From a virus: a stretch of 38,566 nucleotides of DNA. Shown here in pieces: positions 29,421-38,412 of this stretch (the stretch's first letter is position 1; the number at the start of each line of letters is the position of its first letter). The notes below the pieces were generated by a model. It did not search any database. It worked only from the letters and a program-made list of their open reading frames with translations, and had not been told where the DNA came from. The DNA lies in the IMG/VR virus record IMGVR_UViG_3300032157_000032, positions 1 to 38,566 of that record; one strand, given 5' to 3'. Position numbers and translations under genes: made by a program.

Positions 29421-29817
29421 TGCTTCCCTCGATCTGTAGAGGTGCCCCGCTGTTTCCCAGACCAGGGAACCCAGCGGCGCGGTAATGGTGGAGGGCGCGG
29501 ACAAGGTGGCAGAATTCCGCGCCCGTGAGTTTGGGGAGGGTGAAGGTCCAGGGCTCATGGTTACCCCGGTGGGCAATGACCGGCAGGAGTTTCCCCGCCT
29601 GCTCCCGGGCCTGACGGAACCATGCCAGCCATGACGGGGACTCGACCCGCTTTACTTCCACGGCCACGGGGAGCCCCGACAGGATCAAGTCATATCCCCC
29701 CATGCGGGACTGGAACGGGTTCCGCTCCACCTGGGTGATGTCTCCCAAGGAGTCCCGGAGGAGCCGGGCCAGCTCTTGCTCCGCAGTCTTGCCCTTGCGT
29801 CTGGCGAACATACCCAC
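29407..29817 (-). CDS. PD-(D/E)XK nuclease, Holliday junction resolvase-like
   Basis: 136 aa from GTG 29817 (GGAGGAG six bases upstream); ATG 29811 is possible. RRKGKTAEQELARLLRDSLG supplies the first Glu, GGYDLILSGLPVAVEVKRVE the D...ExK core. The short size fits archaeal Hjc/VRR-NUC-type resolvases. It likely resolves branched DNA before packaging or takes part in replication repair. Follows the exonuclease gene. Confidence 0.75.
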   Translation of the reverse strand: MGMFARRKGKTAEQELARLLRDSLGDITQVERNPFQSRMGGYDLILSGLPVAVEVKRVESPSWLAWFRQAREQAGKLLPVIAHRGNHEPWTFTLPKLTGAEFCHLVRALHHYRAAGFPGLGNSGAPLQIEGSNAAE

Positions 29818-29820
29818 GGC

Positions 29821-30729
29821 CTACTCCTCCACCGGGGGCGTCCACCGCTCCGGTAGCAGGCGGCCATCCGGCCGGCGCCGCTGGATGTAGACCAGTTGGG
29901 CGGTATGCAGGGCCGCCGCGCGGGCGTCCAGGTACCCACACTTGTCCCGGCCGTACTTGTCCAGGGACCGCTGGTAGGTCGCCAGCACCACCTCCCACAT
30001 GGCCACCGGGCCGTGGTCCACCACCGGCTCCAGGAGGTTAAAGGCGGTGTCATAGCCCACTTGCCAGCACCCGCGTATGTTGTCGGTGGAGTCCCCGGCC
30101 AGGATTTGGGCGTAAAGGCGGAGCTGGGCCCCGCGCTCCGTCACGTCCAGGTGGCCCTTTACCCCGGACTGTTCCAGGACAAGGTGGCGGCCGGGAATCT
30201 GCCTCAGGTCCTTATCCAGGGAGGACACGATATAGCCGGTCTCGGCTTGGGTCAGCTCCGTGGCCCTCATGCCTATTTCGTCATCCGCCTCCCACAAGAG
30301 GGCCACCTTGGCGCCCCACTCATTTATGGCGTGTTGCTTGACGGCATGGAGGTGGTAGGGCCGGTCATTGCGGTCCCGGGCCCACTTGTATGTGGCGTCA
30401 ATCAGGTGGCGGAAATTGACCCGTCCCGACAGGTACAGCTCCGCCCGGACCTTGCCATACCGCTCCTCCGCCGCGGCGATCACGCGGCGAATGCGGGCAT
30501 CGAAAAACCCCGTGGCCTGTTCCACGGGGGACACCTCGCGGGACTCATAGGCCACCAGGGCGCGGCCCTCCGGGATGTCCCGTGTCAGGTCCCGCTTGCT
30601 TTCGTAGGGACCCACGAAAAGGTCCGGGGTGGTCTCCGTGCCCAAGACGTGCCCCAGGTACCGCTTGCGCTCCGCAGCCGCGGAGGCTGCAAACGCCTCC
30701 GAGTCCGCGTCTATCAGGAGCGTCCGCAC
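29821..30729 (-). CDS. 5'-3' exonuclease / flap endonuclease-like (T7 gp6-like)
   Basis: 302 aa. MRTLLIDADSEAFA (Asp7, Asp9), a central LWEADDEIGMRA acidic cluster, VSSLDKDLRQIPG and LAGDSTDNIRGC give the FEN/RNase H metal site in order. The helix-3-turn region lies around GCWQVGYDTAFNLL. In T7-like systems this enzyme removes RNA primers and degrades host DNA. It lies between DNA polymerase and resolvase genes. Confidence 0.88.
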   Translation of the reverse strand: MRTLLIDADSEAFAASAAAERKRYLGHVLGTETTPDLFVGPYESKRDLTRDIPEGRALVAYESREVSPVEQATGFFDARIRRVIAAAEERYGKVRAELYLSGRVNFRHLIDATYKWARDRNDRPYHLHAVKQHAINEWGAKVALLWEADDEIGMRATELTQAETGYIVSSLDKDLRQIPGRHLVLEQSGVKGHLDVTERGAQLRLYAQILAGDSTDNIRGCWQVGYDTAFNLLEPVVDHGPVAMWEVVLATYQRSLDKYGRDKCGYLDARAAALHTAQLVYIQRRRPDGRLLPERWTPPVEE

Positions 30730-30735
30730 GTGGCG

Positions 30736-31344
30736 CTACTCCTGTCCCAGGTCGGGGGCGCCGTCTCCGTCGTTGCGTGGCACGTCGCCCGGCTCGCCCG
30801 GGAGGATGCGCTCACGGATTTGCTTTTGCAGCCACGGCGCCAACTGCTGAAACACCGCGTTTTCACCGTCCTCGGGGGAGTAGGCCAGGAGGGGACGCTC
30901 CGCCTTGGGGGAGGGCATCCCCTTGGGCAGCGGGGCCAAGGTCTGGATGTTGGCATAGGTCTGGTCGCCCTTCTGGGTCTCCACCACGTTGCCCAGGAAT
31001 GCCTTGCCCAGGATGGATGCCACATCGAAGTTACCGGCCTCGCCGGCCTTGAAGCGTTTGCCCATGCCACTCTCGATCAGCTTGCGGAGGGCGGCCTTTT
31101 CGTTCATGGAGGCGGTGAGTGTGGTCCCGATAACCAGCGGGCCCTCCAGCTCCTCATCCCCGCGCTTGTACGTCACCCGCTCTCCGGGCACCTCGAAACG
31201 GATGTACACCTTTCGCTTGGGCGCCGGGTACTGCGCACTGCCCTTCTGCATCCCCATATCCACCACCTGATTACACACCATGAGGTGGTTACCGGCGGAG
31301 ACGTTGGTTCGCTGGCGCTTCTCGCCACCTTCTGAAAACTTCAT
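30736..31344 (-). other. Possible internal translation start: free SSB-like protein
   Basis: ATG 31344 begins MKFSEGGEKRQRTNVSAGNH in frame with the polymerase and has AAAGGAACC nine bases before it. The linker codes for low-complexity His/Thr/Gly residues and reads like an old intergenic gap. Tandem stops TGA TAG occur in another frame just upstream of it. Both a 907-aa fusion and a free 202-aa SSB may be made. Confidence 0.55.
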
Positions 31345-33459
31345 GTGACTGGTTCCTTTGTGGGTGTAGTGGTGGGCCCTATCAGAGCCCTCGCCGAAGT
31401 GGGTGCCGTGGCTGGATTCTGCGGCCAGCTCCACGTTGTAGTCAATGCCGTACACAGCGTGTAGGAATGCCCAGGTAAGCGGGCCGTAAGAGTTTCCGCA
31501 GGTCTCGTGCCATGCCTCTATGTCATCCCGGTGCAGCTCACCCTCCGCGGAGTCATGCACCAACATTACCGGGTACCAGCGGATGCCCAAGCGCCGGCAT
31601 TCATACACGAGACACAGGAAGGACACTGTGGCCATCTCGCCAGTGGCGAAGTATTGAATGGGCAGGTTGCGGACGATGGAGTATAGGGACCGCTTGGTGT
31701 CCGCGTTGACCATGCGCAGGTCCCCGTTATAGCCCTCCTCCCACCCCACCGGCCACTGAAACACCATACCCGTGGGAGAGACGTACTTGCCCGTCCACGC
31801 CACCTCATCATCCCAAGCCGCCTGGGCCGCCGTGATGCCGTGGTAGTGCTCGCCGAACCATTTGTAATAGGCCCGTTCCCGGTCGGTACCGGAGGACCCG
31901 CCGAACAGAGGCTTAAATGTGTGGGCCTTGGCTGCGGAGCGCAGGGCCTTCACGGCCTTGGGATCGGCCTTGTACTGCGCGAACAGGGCACGGTAGGCGG
32001 CATCATCCCGGGCACCGTCCCGGAGAACCTGTCCAGACTGTATGTGTGCGTCGAACTCCGGGTTAGCAATGTCGGCCAAACACTGGGGGCACTGGGACAG
32101 GAACCCGGCCCCGCGGAATTCCGCCTGTGACTGGTCCACCTCGCCGGTGACGTGATCGGCCCGCTTGCACGTAAACACGCCCTTGAGGTGTTGTGGGACA
32201 TTCTGTAGCTGACAGGAGTAGTCCACCCCGGGGATAGGCTTACCTCGGCACGTCAGGCGGTGGGTGGCCGCAACCCCCTGCATTAGCTCCGCGTACACCA
32301 CTCCGCCGGCCTTCTCGCATACCGCGGCGAAGTAGCGGAGGTTTTTGTCCCGCTCCGCGTACAGGTCCATAAGGGCCAAGTGATGCTTGGCCCATAGCTT
32401 CTGGCGTGGGGTGCGGGCGGACTTGGCCAGGGCCGTCATGGCATCCACGGATAGCTGGGGGCGCCCTCCGGGCCAGGACTTGCTACCCAAGGCCGCGGTA
32501 CGCATTTTGTTGCCCTTGCGGTCCACCGGCTCCCGGAATCCCAGTGGCTCCACCAAGGGAGCACCGCGCACGGCGGGCACCTTGCATTTGCCACAACGAC
32601 GGACGCCCTTGTGCCGGCGTAGCGGCTCACGACACTGGCAAGCCGGGTCCCACTGGTACTTGTCATCCTCGGGGGTGTCCGCAGGCCATAGGCCATATAG
32701 GAGGGGCGCCATTTCGTTGACGGATCGCGGGTTAGCTCCCCGGGTAACGTCCCTAAGGGCGGCCTCATGCTCGGCAATCTGCCGGGCGTTACGCTCCACG
32801 TGGGCGGCCACGCGGGCCGGGTCCAGTTGCTTGCCCTCCAGCTCAATCCGTGCCAGCTCCAGCATTTGCATCGAGCGGACGATGGTGAGCCGGACTTGGG
32901 CCTCCGTCATGCGCGCGAGCTGGGCCTCGTACACCGTGCGACAGTCCGCCACGTCCTTACGGTTGCGCTCCATCAGGCGGTCCAGGGGCACCTCCATGAC
33001 CCGCCCCGCCTTTATCATTTCGTCCACCCACGGGTCCTTAGGCGCGCACCCGTACCGCTGGGCCGTGTCGTCCAGGTTGAGCCCCAAGCCCCGGGTGTTG
33101 TTGGCCACCAGCACCCACTCCGCCAGCATGGTGTCCCACCATACGAACTGTCCCGGGTCTATGCCGCGGGTAATGAGGGCCTGGGCCTCATACTTGGCGT
33201 TGTGGGCGATGAGGAGGACGCCGGGACGGGCCACGGCATGGAATCCGCGACACTCGGACAGTGGTTCGTCTGACACGGTGACTATAGGAGGCCACTCGGA
33301 TACCGTCCGCTCCCGGTGTTCCTCGAACCCCACGCACCGGGTGGGGCTGGCCGGGTCTAGGCGCTCCGTCTCGATATCCCACGCCATGCCGGCGCCGGGC
33401 TTGATTGCATCGCGCCACCGCCAGAAGGTGGCCAGGGCGGATAACCCCTGCACCCTCAC
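30736..33459 (-). CDS. Family A DNA polymerase fused to an SSB-like domain
   Basis: 907 aa from GTG 33459 (GTGA overlap). N-terminal DnaQ-like 3'-5' exonuclease: WDIE (Asp28, Glu30), HNAKYE, and NRKDVADC. A four-Cys zinc ribbon (Cys274, 276, 289, 292) is inserted before the polymerase domain. Polymerase motifs: A DQSQAEFR (Asp442), B RSAAKAHTFKPLFGG (Arg507-Lys511), C VHDS (His635-Asp636). The polymerase ends in normal fashion near residue 690. Residues 706-907 are an SSB-like replication domain (KRKVYIRFEV, LTASMNEKAALRKLIES, NFDVASILGKAFLG, YANIQTLAPLPKG) with an acidic end. This second part is normally a separate gene. Confidence 0.9.
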   Translation of the reverse strand: MRVQGLSALATFWRWRDAIKPGAGMAWDIETERLDPASPTRCVGFEEHRERTVSEWPPIVTVSDEPLSECRGFHAVARPGVLLIAHNAKYEAQALITRGIDPGQFVWWDTMLAEWVLVANNTRGLGLNLDDTAQRYGCAPKDPWVDEMIKAGRVMEVPLDRLMERNRKDVADCRTVYEAQLARMTEAQVRLTIVRSMQMLELARIELEGKQLDPARVAAHVERNARQIAEHEAALRDVTRGANPRSVNEMAPLLYGLWPADTPEDDKYQWDPACQCREPLRRHKGVRRCGKCKVPAVRGAPLVEPLGFREPVDRKGNKMRTAALGSKSWPGGRPQLSVDAMTALAKSARTPRQKLWAKHHLALMDLYAERDKNLRYFAAVCEKAGGVVYAELMQGVAATHRLTCRGKPIPGVDYSCQLQNVPQHLKGVFTCKRADHVTGEVDQSQAEFRGAGFLSQCPQCLADIANPEFDAHIQSGQVLRDGARDDAAYRALFAQYKADPKAVKALRSAAKAHTFKPLFGGSSGTDRERAYYKWFGEHYHGITAAQAAWDDEVAWTGKYVSPTGMVFQWPVGWEEGYNGDLRMVNADTKRSLYSIVRNLPIQYFATGEMATVSFLCLVYECRRLGIRWYPVMLVHDSAEGELHRDDIEAWHETCGNSYGPLTWAFLHAVYGIDYNVELAAESSHGTHFGEGSDRAHHYTHKGTSHMKFSEGGEKRQRTNVSAGNHLMVCNQVVDMGMQKGSAQYPAPKRKVYIRFEVPGERVTYKRGDEELEGPLVIGTTLTASMNEKAALRKLIESGMGKRFKAGEAGNFDVASILGKAFLGNVVETQKGDQTYANIQTLAPLPKGMPSPKAERPLLAYSPEDGENAVFQQLAPWLQKQIRERILPGEPGDVPRNDGDGAPDLGQE

Positions 33460-34697
33460 GCCTCCGGCGGGTTAAACATCAGGGTGTGCTGCTCCTCCAC
33501 CGTGATGGGGAACGCTCGAATAACCCCGCTGATTTTGTTTCGGCAGATGGACACCACCCGCTGGTTTTTGGCGCGTAGGTCGGCGTTGACGCCCAATCCC
33601 AGAATCCAGTCCGCGGCCCCCTGTAGACCGGTCTTAGCTCCGTCAATATCGTCCAGGTCCAGGACGGCCTTACCCTCGCCACTGTGCCCGGCTTGGGTGA
33701 TGGCCACCGCGGCGTAGCGGGCCTCATGTGCGTGGGCGCGTAGCTGCATCATCCCGGCCTCCAGGACTTCGTGTAGGGCCTCACCCCCGCCCCTGCCCAC
33801 ATGGCGGAGCTGGTCCACGATCACAAAGTCAGGGGACAGCCGCTCCACCAGATCCCGCACCGCTGGGAAACCATATATGCCGTGGACGATGTGGAGGTTG
33901 TCAGCGCCCCGCGTTTTCGCAAAGGTCATGGACGCCTCCAGGGCTTTGTCCCTCACGTCCTGCCGCTGGTGTGTCAGGGACTCCAAGCGGCCCAGGGTGC
34001 GGTAGGTGGCGTTTGCATACATGAGGCAGGATAGGTAGCGCATCATCAGGGCCTCCCCTGATTCCTCGTTACCGATGTGGAGGACCCGCTTGCCTTGGGT
34101 GAGGTAGGAACACCCAAAATTGACGGCCACCATGGTCTTACCAGACCCCGGGCGCCCGAACACTACCCCCGCGTGGCCCGGGGCAAAGCCCCCGGAGAAA
34201 ACGGCATTGATGGGCGCCGGGTGGATGCGGGTACGGTCCCCCACCTCCCGGCGCAAGTCCTCTAATGTGATCTGGGTCTTATCCTGCTGGAGGGTGGGGG
34301 CCTCGGCCTCCCGCAGCTCCTCCAGGAATCCGTCCACAGGTTTGCCATTCTCCAGGGCCGCGGCCAGTCGGTGACGAATCTCCCGGATGCGCGCCTGCTG
34401 GACAGCGTGGGCCACATTCTCCGGGCTCACGTCCAGCTTGTCCCGGCTCGGGAGCTTGCGCAGGATGTCCACGATAGCCTCCGCCGTCTCCTCCCGCACG
34501 GTGGTGGCCCGGATGATGGCCTCCAGTACCACCGGGTTGACGGACTCCGCCGCCTGCTCCCGGTCATAGTACCCGTCTATTGCCTTGAGGAGCTGGCGGA
34601 CGGTCTCCGACGCCTTGGGCGCCAGGGCCCGGGCTATGACAGTGTGGGCGCGTCGGCTGGCGAGACACGAAGCGAGGAGGTAAGTGTGGTTATCCAT
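33456..34697 (-). CDS. DnaB-like replicative helicase
   Basis: 413 aa from ATG 34697. N-terminal helical domain (about 1-140), then a RecA-fold F4-type ATPase: GRPGSGKT Walker A (181-188), LHIGNEESGEALMMRY, FVIVDQLRHVG Walker B, ITQAGHSGEGK and ICRNKISG arginine-finger region. Shorter than bacterial DnaB (about 470 aa), mainly in the N-terminal part. Overlaps the primase gene by 64 bases and the polymerase by 4, so the three are made together. Confidence 0.85.
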   Translation of the reverse strand: MDNHTYLLASCLASRRAHTVIARALAPKASETVRQLLKAIDGYYDREQAAESVNPVVLEAIIRATTVREETAEAIVDILRKLPSRDKLDVSPENVAHAVQQARIREIRHRLAAALENGKPVDGFLEELREAEAPTLQQDKTQITLEDLRREVGDRTRIHPAPINAVFSGGFAPGHAGVVFGRPGSGKTMVAVNFGCSYLTQGKRVLHIGNEESGEALMMRYLSCLMYANATYRTLGRLESLTHQRQDVRDKALEASMTFAKTRGADNLHIVHGIYGFPAVRDLVERLSPDFVIVDQLRHVGRGGGEALHEVLEAGMMQLRAHAHEARYAAVAITQAGHSGEGKAVLDLDDIDGAKTGLQGAADWILGLGVNADLRAKNQRVVSICRNKISGVIRAFPITVEEQHTLMFNPPEA

Positions 34698-35455
34698 GTA
34701 GTCAACTGCTCCTCGGTCATGTCTTTGATGTCCGGTCCCAGTAGGCGCCGGTAACTGAAATTGTATCGTCTGGCGGCCTCTATGGCTTGGACCGTAGCGT
34801 CTGCGTCCAAGGCCACCACCACCACCCCGGCGTGCCTCCGTAACTCCGCGGCCTTCATGTCCGACAGGGACACCCCCAGCATGGCCACGGCCGACACCCC
34901 CGCCTGCCAGAGGCGCATGGCACTGAATACGTCCTCCACGCACACCACAAGGTTGGTGGTGGCTGTGGCCGGGAACCATGCCTGCCACACCTCCCTACCC
35001 GGGGACGGGTAGGAGCGCACCTTGGGGAGGGTACCGTCCGTCCGCCGTAGCACCCACCCCCTAAAACGGCCTGTGGGCCCATTACAGGGGACGTAGACGC
35101 CCCCGCTACCATGGTACTGCCTCACCCCGAAATGGGCTAATAGGCCCTCCTGTAGCCTATAGCGCGATGTCAGGTAGGCCACCATGCCCGGGTCCAGTGG
35201 GAGGGTGTCCACGTGGAACCCCTGCCGCTGGCCGTTCCTGGGCCCGGTGTAACCCAGTCCCATCCCGGAGGTGGCGTCCCAGGTGCCCCGGAAGGTGCAT
35301 GACGCCCGCCAGCACTTGGCCGTGATGGTGCTCCCGTTGTGCCATGCGGACACGGACCGCTCCCGGGAGTCCCCACCCCCACACTCCGGGCACATGAGGC
35401 CGGAGGCTTGGGATCGGTTGCCTAGCTGGGTGCGAATGGCCTCCAGGTGGTCCAC
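34634..35455 (-). CDS. DNA primase with zinc finger and TOPRIM domain
   Basis: 273 aa from GTG 35455, just after the fibre gene stop; ATG 35503 would overlap that gene by 44 bases. The start MDHLEAIRTQLGNRSQ, then a zinc-binding domain (Cys22, 25, 48, 53: CPEC..., CWRASC). A TOPRIM core follows: LVVCVEDVFSAMRLW (Glu) and VVVALDADA (DxD). This is the layout of the primase half of T7 gp4, with the helicase as a separate next gene. It would lay down RNA primers. Confidence 0.85.
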   Translation of the reverse strand: MDHLEAIRTQLGNRSQASGLMCPECGGGDSRERSVSAWHNGSTITAKCWRASCTFRGTWDATSGMGLGYTGPRNGQRQGFHVDTLPLDPGMVAYLTSRYRLQEGLLAHFGVRQYHGSGGVYVPCNGPTGRFRGWVLRRTDGTLPKVRSYPSPGREVWQAWFPATATTNLVVCVEDVFSAMRLWQAGVSAVAMLGVSLSDMKAAELRRHAGVVVVALDADATVQAIEAARRYNFSYRRLLGPDIKDMTEEQLTTWITTLTSSLRVSPADAPTLS

Positions 35456-35459
35456 TGGG

Positions 35460-37775
35460 CTAGTCCGCAACGTAGGTGCAGGTAACGTGGATTGTAGTGG
35501 CATCGGCCGCCGCAGCGGATGTGGGGTTAAATGTGGATATCGTGCCGCTGGTTGTGTCAGTCATGCTCACATATGCCGCGCGTATGGTGCCGCTGCTAGT
35601 GGCGTTGGCTACACACACGGGTACGGTGGTCGCGGTTTGGCCCAAAATATAAGCCAAGGAAATACTGTAAGTGCCGGTACCCGTGCGGCTGCATGTGTTG
35701 ATGCCGGATCGCGTGGACCCTGTGCCAGAGGACCCTACCGTACAATTCGTGGAGACATTGGTGGACGTGATCTGCGTCGCGAACGTGACAGTCACCTCCC
35801 CAGCTCCCGCAACGGCCACACCGTTGATATAAAGGCCCGTCGCGTTGAGCGTACCGGCCCCTTGGTCCCCACCAGTGGGGGAGCCCACCTGCACCCCTGG
35901 GCCGATGGTCAGGCGGTCCGTACCGCCAGTACCGATGGCCACTTGGTCCGCCGCGGGGAAGCGTACCCCGGTGTTAGCGTCTCCGGTATTAGAGTAGGCG
36001 TAGGCGCTCGTGCTGCCGTCGGGGGCGAGAATCGGGCCGCCCGTTGTTACCGTACCGGTCCCGAGGAAACTGAACGTGGGATTGTTAGTAGCGTTTCCTA
36101 ACGCCACGTCTGACACGGCTATCGAGGCTCCGCGTGTGATGGCAATCGCGTTTCGGTCCACGGCGGAACCATCCGAACTTGTCCCCAAGCGCCAAACGGA
36201 TGCGGTTGCGCCGAGTAGCCAGTCCTGCGACCCCGCGCCTTGATCGGTCTCGCGCCACCCCATGTAAGGGGTCGCGGACTGCAAATATACGGCCGTGCTG
36301 GAGCCGACACCCGACGACGAGAAAATGTGCGGCGCCGTCCACGTGGGCGCAATCGACTGTGACAGCGCCGGAGCGCCGTCGCTGCGCATGTAACTGACGG
36401 CCGAGCCGTTGACCGCTGACAGGCCGATAGTACCCGAAGGATTCGCCCCGACTACTTGCTGTCCGTCGTCGTACAGCGCCGACGCATTGACCGTTCCGGT
36501 GCCTTGCGAGCCTCCGGTCGCGGAACCAACTACCGCCGCCCCCCGCAGGAATATCGTCGGGTTGTCCGTGGTGTTTCCTAAAGTCAGGTCCGTTACCGCA
36601 TTGCCGCTACGGTCAATTTCAAAGGCGGATTTAACCGCAGAGCGCGCATCATCCAACGCGGCTATCGTGTAGGTGCTGCCCTCCGATGAGGTGCGCCACG
36701 TGGTGTTGTCCGCCGCTTGGTCAGTCTCCACAAACCAAAAACCGGGCCGTGCGGACGTAAAATTAGTCCCGTTTGATGCCGTAGGGAGGGCGGTAAACGA
36801 GTGGTTGCCGGTCCACGTCGGCGCGATGCTCTGTGACAGCGCCGGGGCAGCATCGGAACGCATGAATGTGGACGCCACACCGTTGACCGCGGACAGGCCC
36901 ACACTTGCCGTGGGGTTGGCCCCCGTGGCCCCGTTGATCGTGTTGCAGCCCCAGGTGTTGGCCGTGGTGTCATAGGTCACGGCACTGGTGGCCGCGTCGC
37001 AGTCCGTCAGGGCCTTGGATTGCCACGTGGTCCCGTTCGCCACGGCCACCGTGTCATCCGTAACGGTGGACATACCCAAGCCACCCCGAGAGGCGGCCAA
37101 GGTGCCGGACCAGCCCGCCGTGATGCTGGCCGCGTTGACCAGGGCCGTGGATGGTGAGCCTCCCAGCGTCAAGGTCACGTTGGTGTCATCCACGTCAGTC
37201 AGTGCGGCCCCGCTGGGGCTCGCGTTGGTGCCGCAGGAGAAGGCATTGGTGGTGGCGTCGTACTGTAGGACCCCGGTGGAGGAGTCACAGTCGGGCACGG
37301 CCTTGGATTGCCAAGTGGTGCCATTGGCCACCGCCAATGTGTCATCCGTCACCGTGGACATGCCCAGGCCGCCGCGACTGGCCGCGAGCGTGCCGGACCA
37401 GCCTAAGGTCAGGCTGGTAGAATTGATAACCGCCCCGGTGGGGGTACCTCCAAGTGTCAACGTCACGTTGGTGTCATTGGTGCGGGTGATGTTCCCCAAG
37501 CTGGACACCCCGGTACCACCGTTGGCCACCGGCAGGATGCCCGTCACGGAGGCCGCCATGTCGATAAGGGAACACGTCCCCGATTGGTTCAGGTACTCAT
37601 TGGTGGAACATGACGCCCACAGGGCCACCACGTCCGCGGCCGTTGCTGCCGTGGTCATGGGCGTGGAGGTGGAGCCCTTGAGGATACCCGTGGCCGGGCC
37701 GAATACCGGGTAAGTGGTCTGGGCGGCGAGGGGTGCTGCCAGGAGGACCAGGAACAGGGGAAGTAGCTTGCGCAT
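35460..37775 (-). CDS. Fibre-like repeat protein with Sec signal peptide
   Basis: 771 aa. Residues 1-19 are a classical signal peptide (MRKLLPLFLVLLAAPLAA, cut before QTTYP). The mature part opens with YPVFGPATGILKGSTSTPMT and then holds long repeats: a unit DDTNVTLTLGG...GWSGTLAASRGGLGMSTVTDDT seen at about 100-165 and 195-260, and a unit GLSAVNG...MRSD.APALSQSIAPTWT seen at about 295 and 465. The C-terminus is rich in Thr/Ser/Gly. Repeats are as in tail fibres, and the neighbour is a tail protein. A signal peptide is odd for a virion part made in the cytoplasm. DNA between about 36.1 and 36.85 kb differs in base use from the ends. Confidence 0.7.
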   Translation of the reverse strand: MRKLLPLFLVLLAAPLAAQTTYPVFGPATGILKGSTSTPMTTAATAADVVALWASCSTNEYLNQSGTCSLIDMAASVTGILPVANGGTGVSSLGNITRTNDTNVTLTLGGTPTGAVINSTSLTLGWSGTLAASRGGLGMSTVTDDTLAVANGTTWQSKAVPDCDSSTGVLQYDATTNAFSCGTNASPSGAALTDVDDTNVTLTLGGSPSTALVNAASITAGWSGTLAASRGGLGMSTVTDDTVAVANGTTWQSKALTDCDAATSAVTYDTTANTWGCNTINGATGANPTASVGLSAVNGVASTFMRSDAAPALSQSIAPTWTGNHSFTALPTASNGTNFTSARPGFWFVETDQAADNTTWRTSSEGSTYTIAALDDARSAVKSAFEIDRSGNAVTDLTLGNTTDNPTIFLRGAAVVGSATGGSQGTGTVNASALYDDGQQVVGANPSGTIGLSAVNGSAVSYMRSDGAPALSQSIAPTWTAPHIFSSSGVGSSTAVYLQSATPYMGWRETDQGAGSQDWLLGATASVWRLGTSSDGSAVDRNAIAITRGASIAVSDVALGNATNNPTFSFLGTGTVTTGGPILAPDGSTSAYAYSNTGDANTGVRFPAADQVAIGTGGTDRLTIGPGVQVGSPTGGDQGAGTLNATGLYINGVAVAGAGEVTVTFATQITSTNVSTNCTVGSSGTGSTRSGINTCSRTGTGTYSISLAYILGQTATTVPVCVANATSSGTIRAAYVSMTDTTSGTISTFNPTSAAAADATTIHVTCTYVAD

Positions 37776-37788
37776 TGGTAGGAGCCTC

Positions 37789-38403
37789 TTACGGAATGAC
37801 CAAGAGCCGGTTGGCCCCTGTCGATTTTTTGATAACCACGCTCATGTACTGGAGTAGGGTCACGTTGGCAAAGCCGCGGAACCGATTGGAGGCCGCGGAG
37901 TCCGTATCCTCCACCGACAGTGTAACCGTGTTGGTGGCGTGGATGTTGGTGACCACGACTTCCTGTCCGTCCCGGAGGCGACTGGCGTCTATGCCTGTGA
38001 TTGTGGCATTCCCGGATGTGGGGTTGATGTCTAGGACTCCGGTGGCCTCGTTGAGGCTACCGCCGCCGTCCCAGTCATTGGTGGCACCCAGTGCGATGGT
38101 GGTCTCCACGCGGTCCACCGCTATGTGGGTGTCATCGAACAGGACCACATCCTCCAGGGTGCGGACGCTGGCGCCCACGGTCACCTCGATGTCGAAGCGT
38201 CCCGGGCCCTCCGTGTAAAAGGTAATCATGCCATCGGCGGCCGACTCAGTTTGCCCGGTGGGGTCCAACGGGGACCCCCCGGTACGATCTGCGTAGATGT
38301 CCACCGGGTCCCCCGTCTCCGCATCTGTAACCACGACGGTGGCCCCTGGGACAACGTTACCGGAGTCATCCACCGCGGGGGCCTGAAAAATTGCACGTCC
38401 CAT
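37789..38403 (-). CDS. Tail protein, fibre/baseplate-associated
   Basis: 204 aa starting MGRAIFQAPAVDDSGNVVPG; residues 1-75 look like an Ig/carboxypeptidase-regulatory-type domain (ATVVVTDAETGDPVDIYAD ... GMITFYTEGPGRFDIEVTVG), a common N-terminal virion anchor. The C-terminal half is beta-rich (DRVETTIALGATNDWDGG ... TITGIDASRLRDGQEVVVTN ... LLQYMSVVIKKSTGANRLLV) like phage tail-fibre tips. It follows the tip protein by ten bases and precedes the fibre-like gene. Confidence 0.6.
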   Translation of the reverse strand: MGRAIFQAPAVDDSGNVVPGATVVVTDAETGDPVDIYADRTGGSPLDPTGQTESAADGMITFYTEGPGRFDIEVTVGASVRTLEDVVLFDDTHIAVDRVETTIALGATNDWDGGGSLNEATGVLDINPTSGNATITGIDASRLRDGQEVVVTNIHATNTVTLSVEDTDSAASNRFRGFANVTLLQYMSVVIKKSTGANRLLVIP

Positions 38404-38412
38404 ATAACGCCT

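Noticed and set aside
29896-31335. 479-aa plus-strand open frame
   Set aside because: Lies opposite the exonuclease and the polymerase C-terminus, which have conserved motifs; the plus-strand product has no recognisable domain.
35460-37775. Diversity-generating retroelement acting on the fibre-like repeats
   Set aside because: No reverse transcriptase gene and no template repeat found; the internal repeats are normal fibre-type protein repeats.
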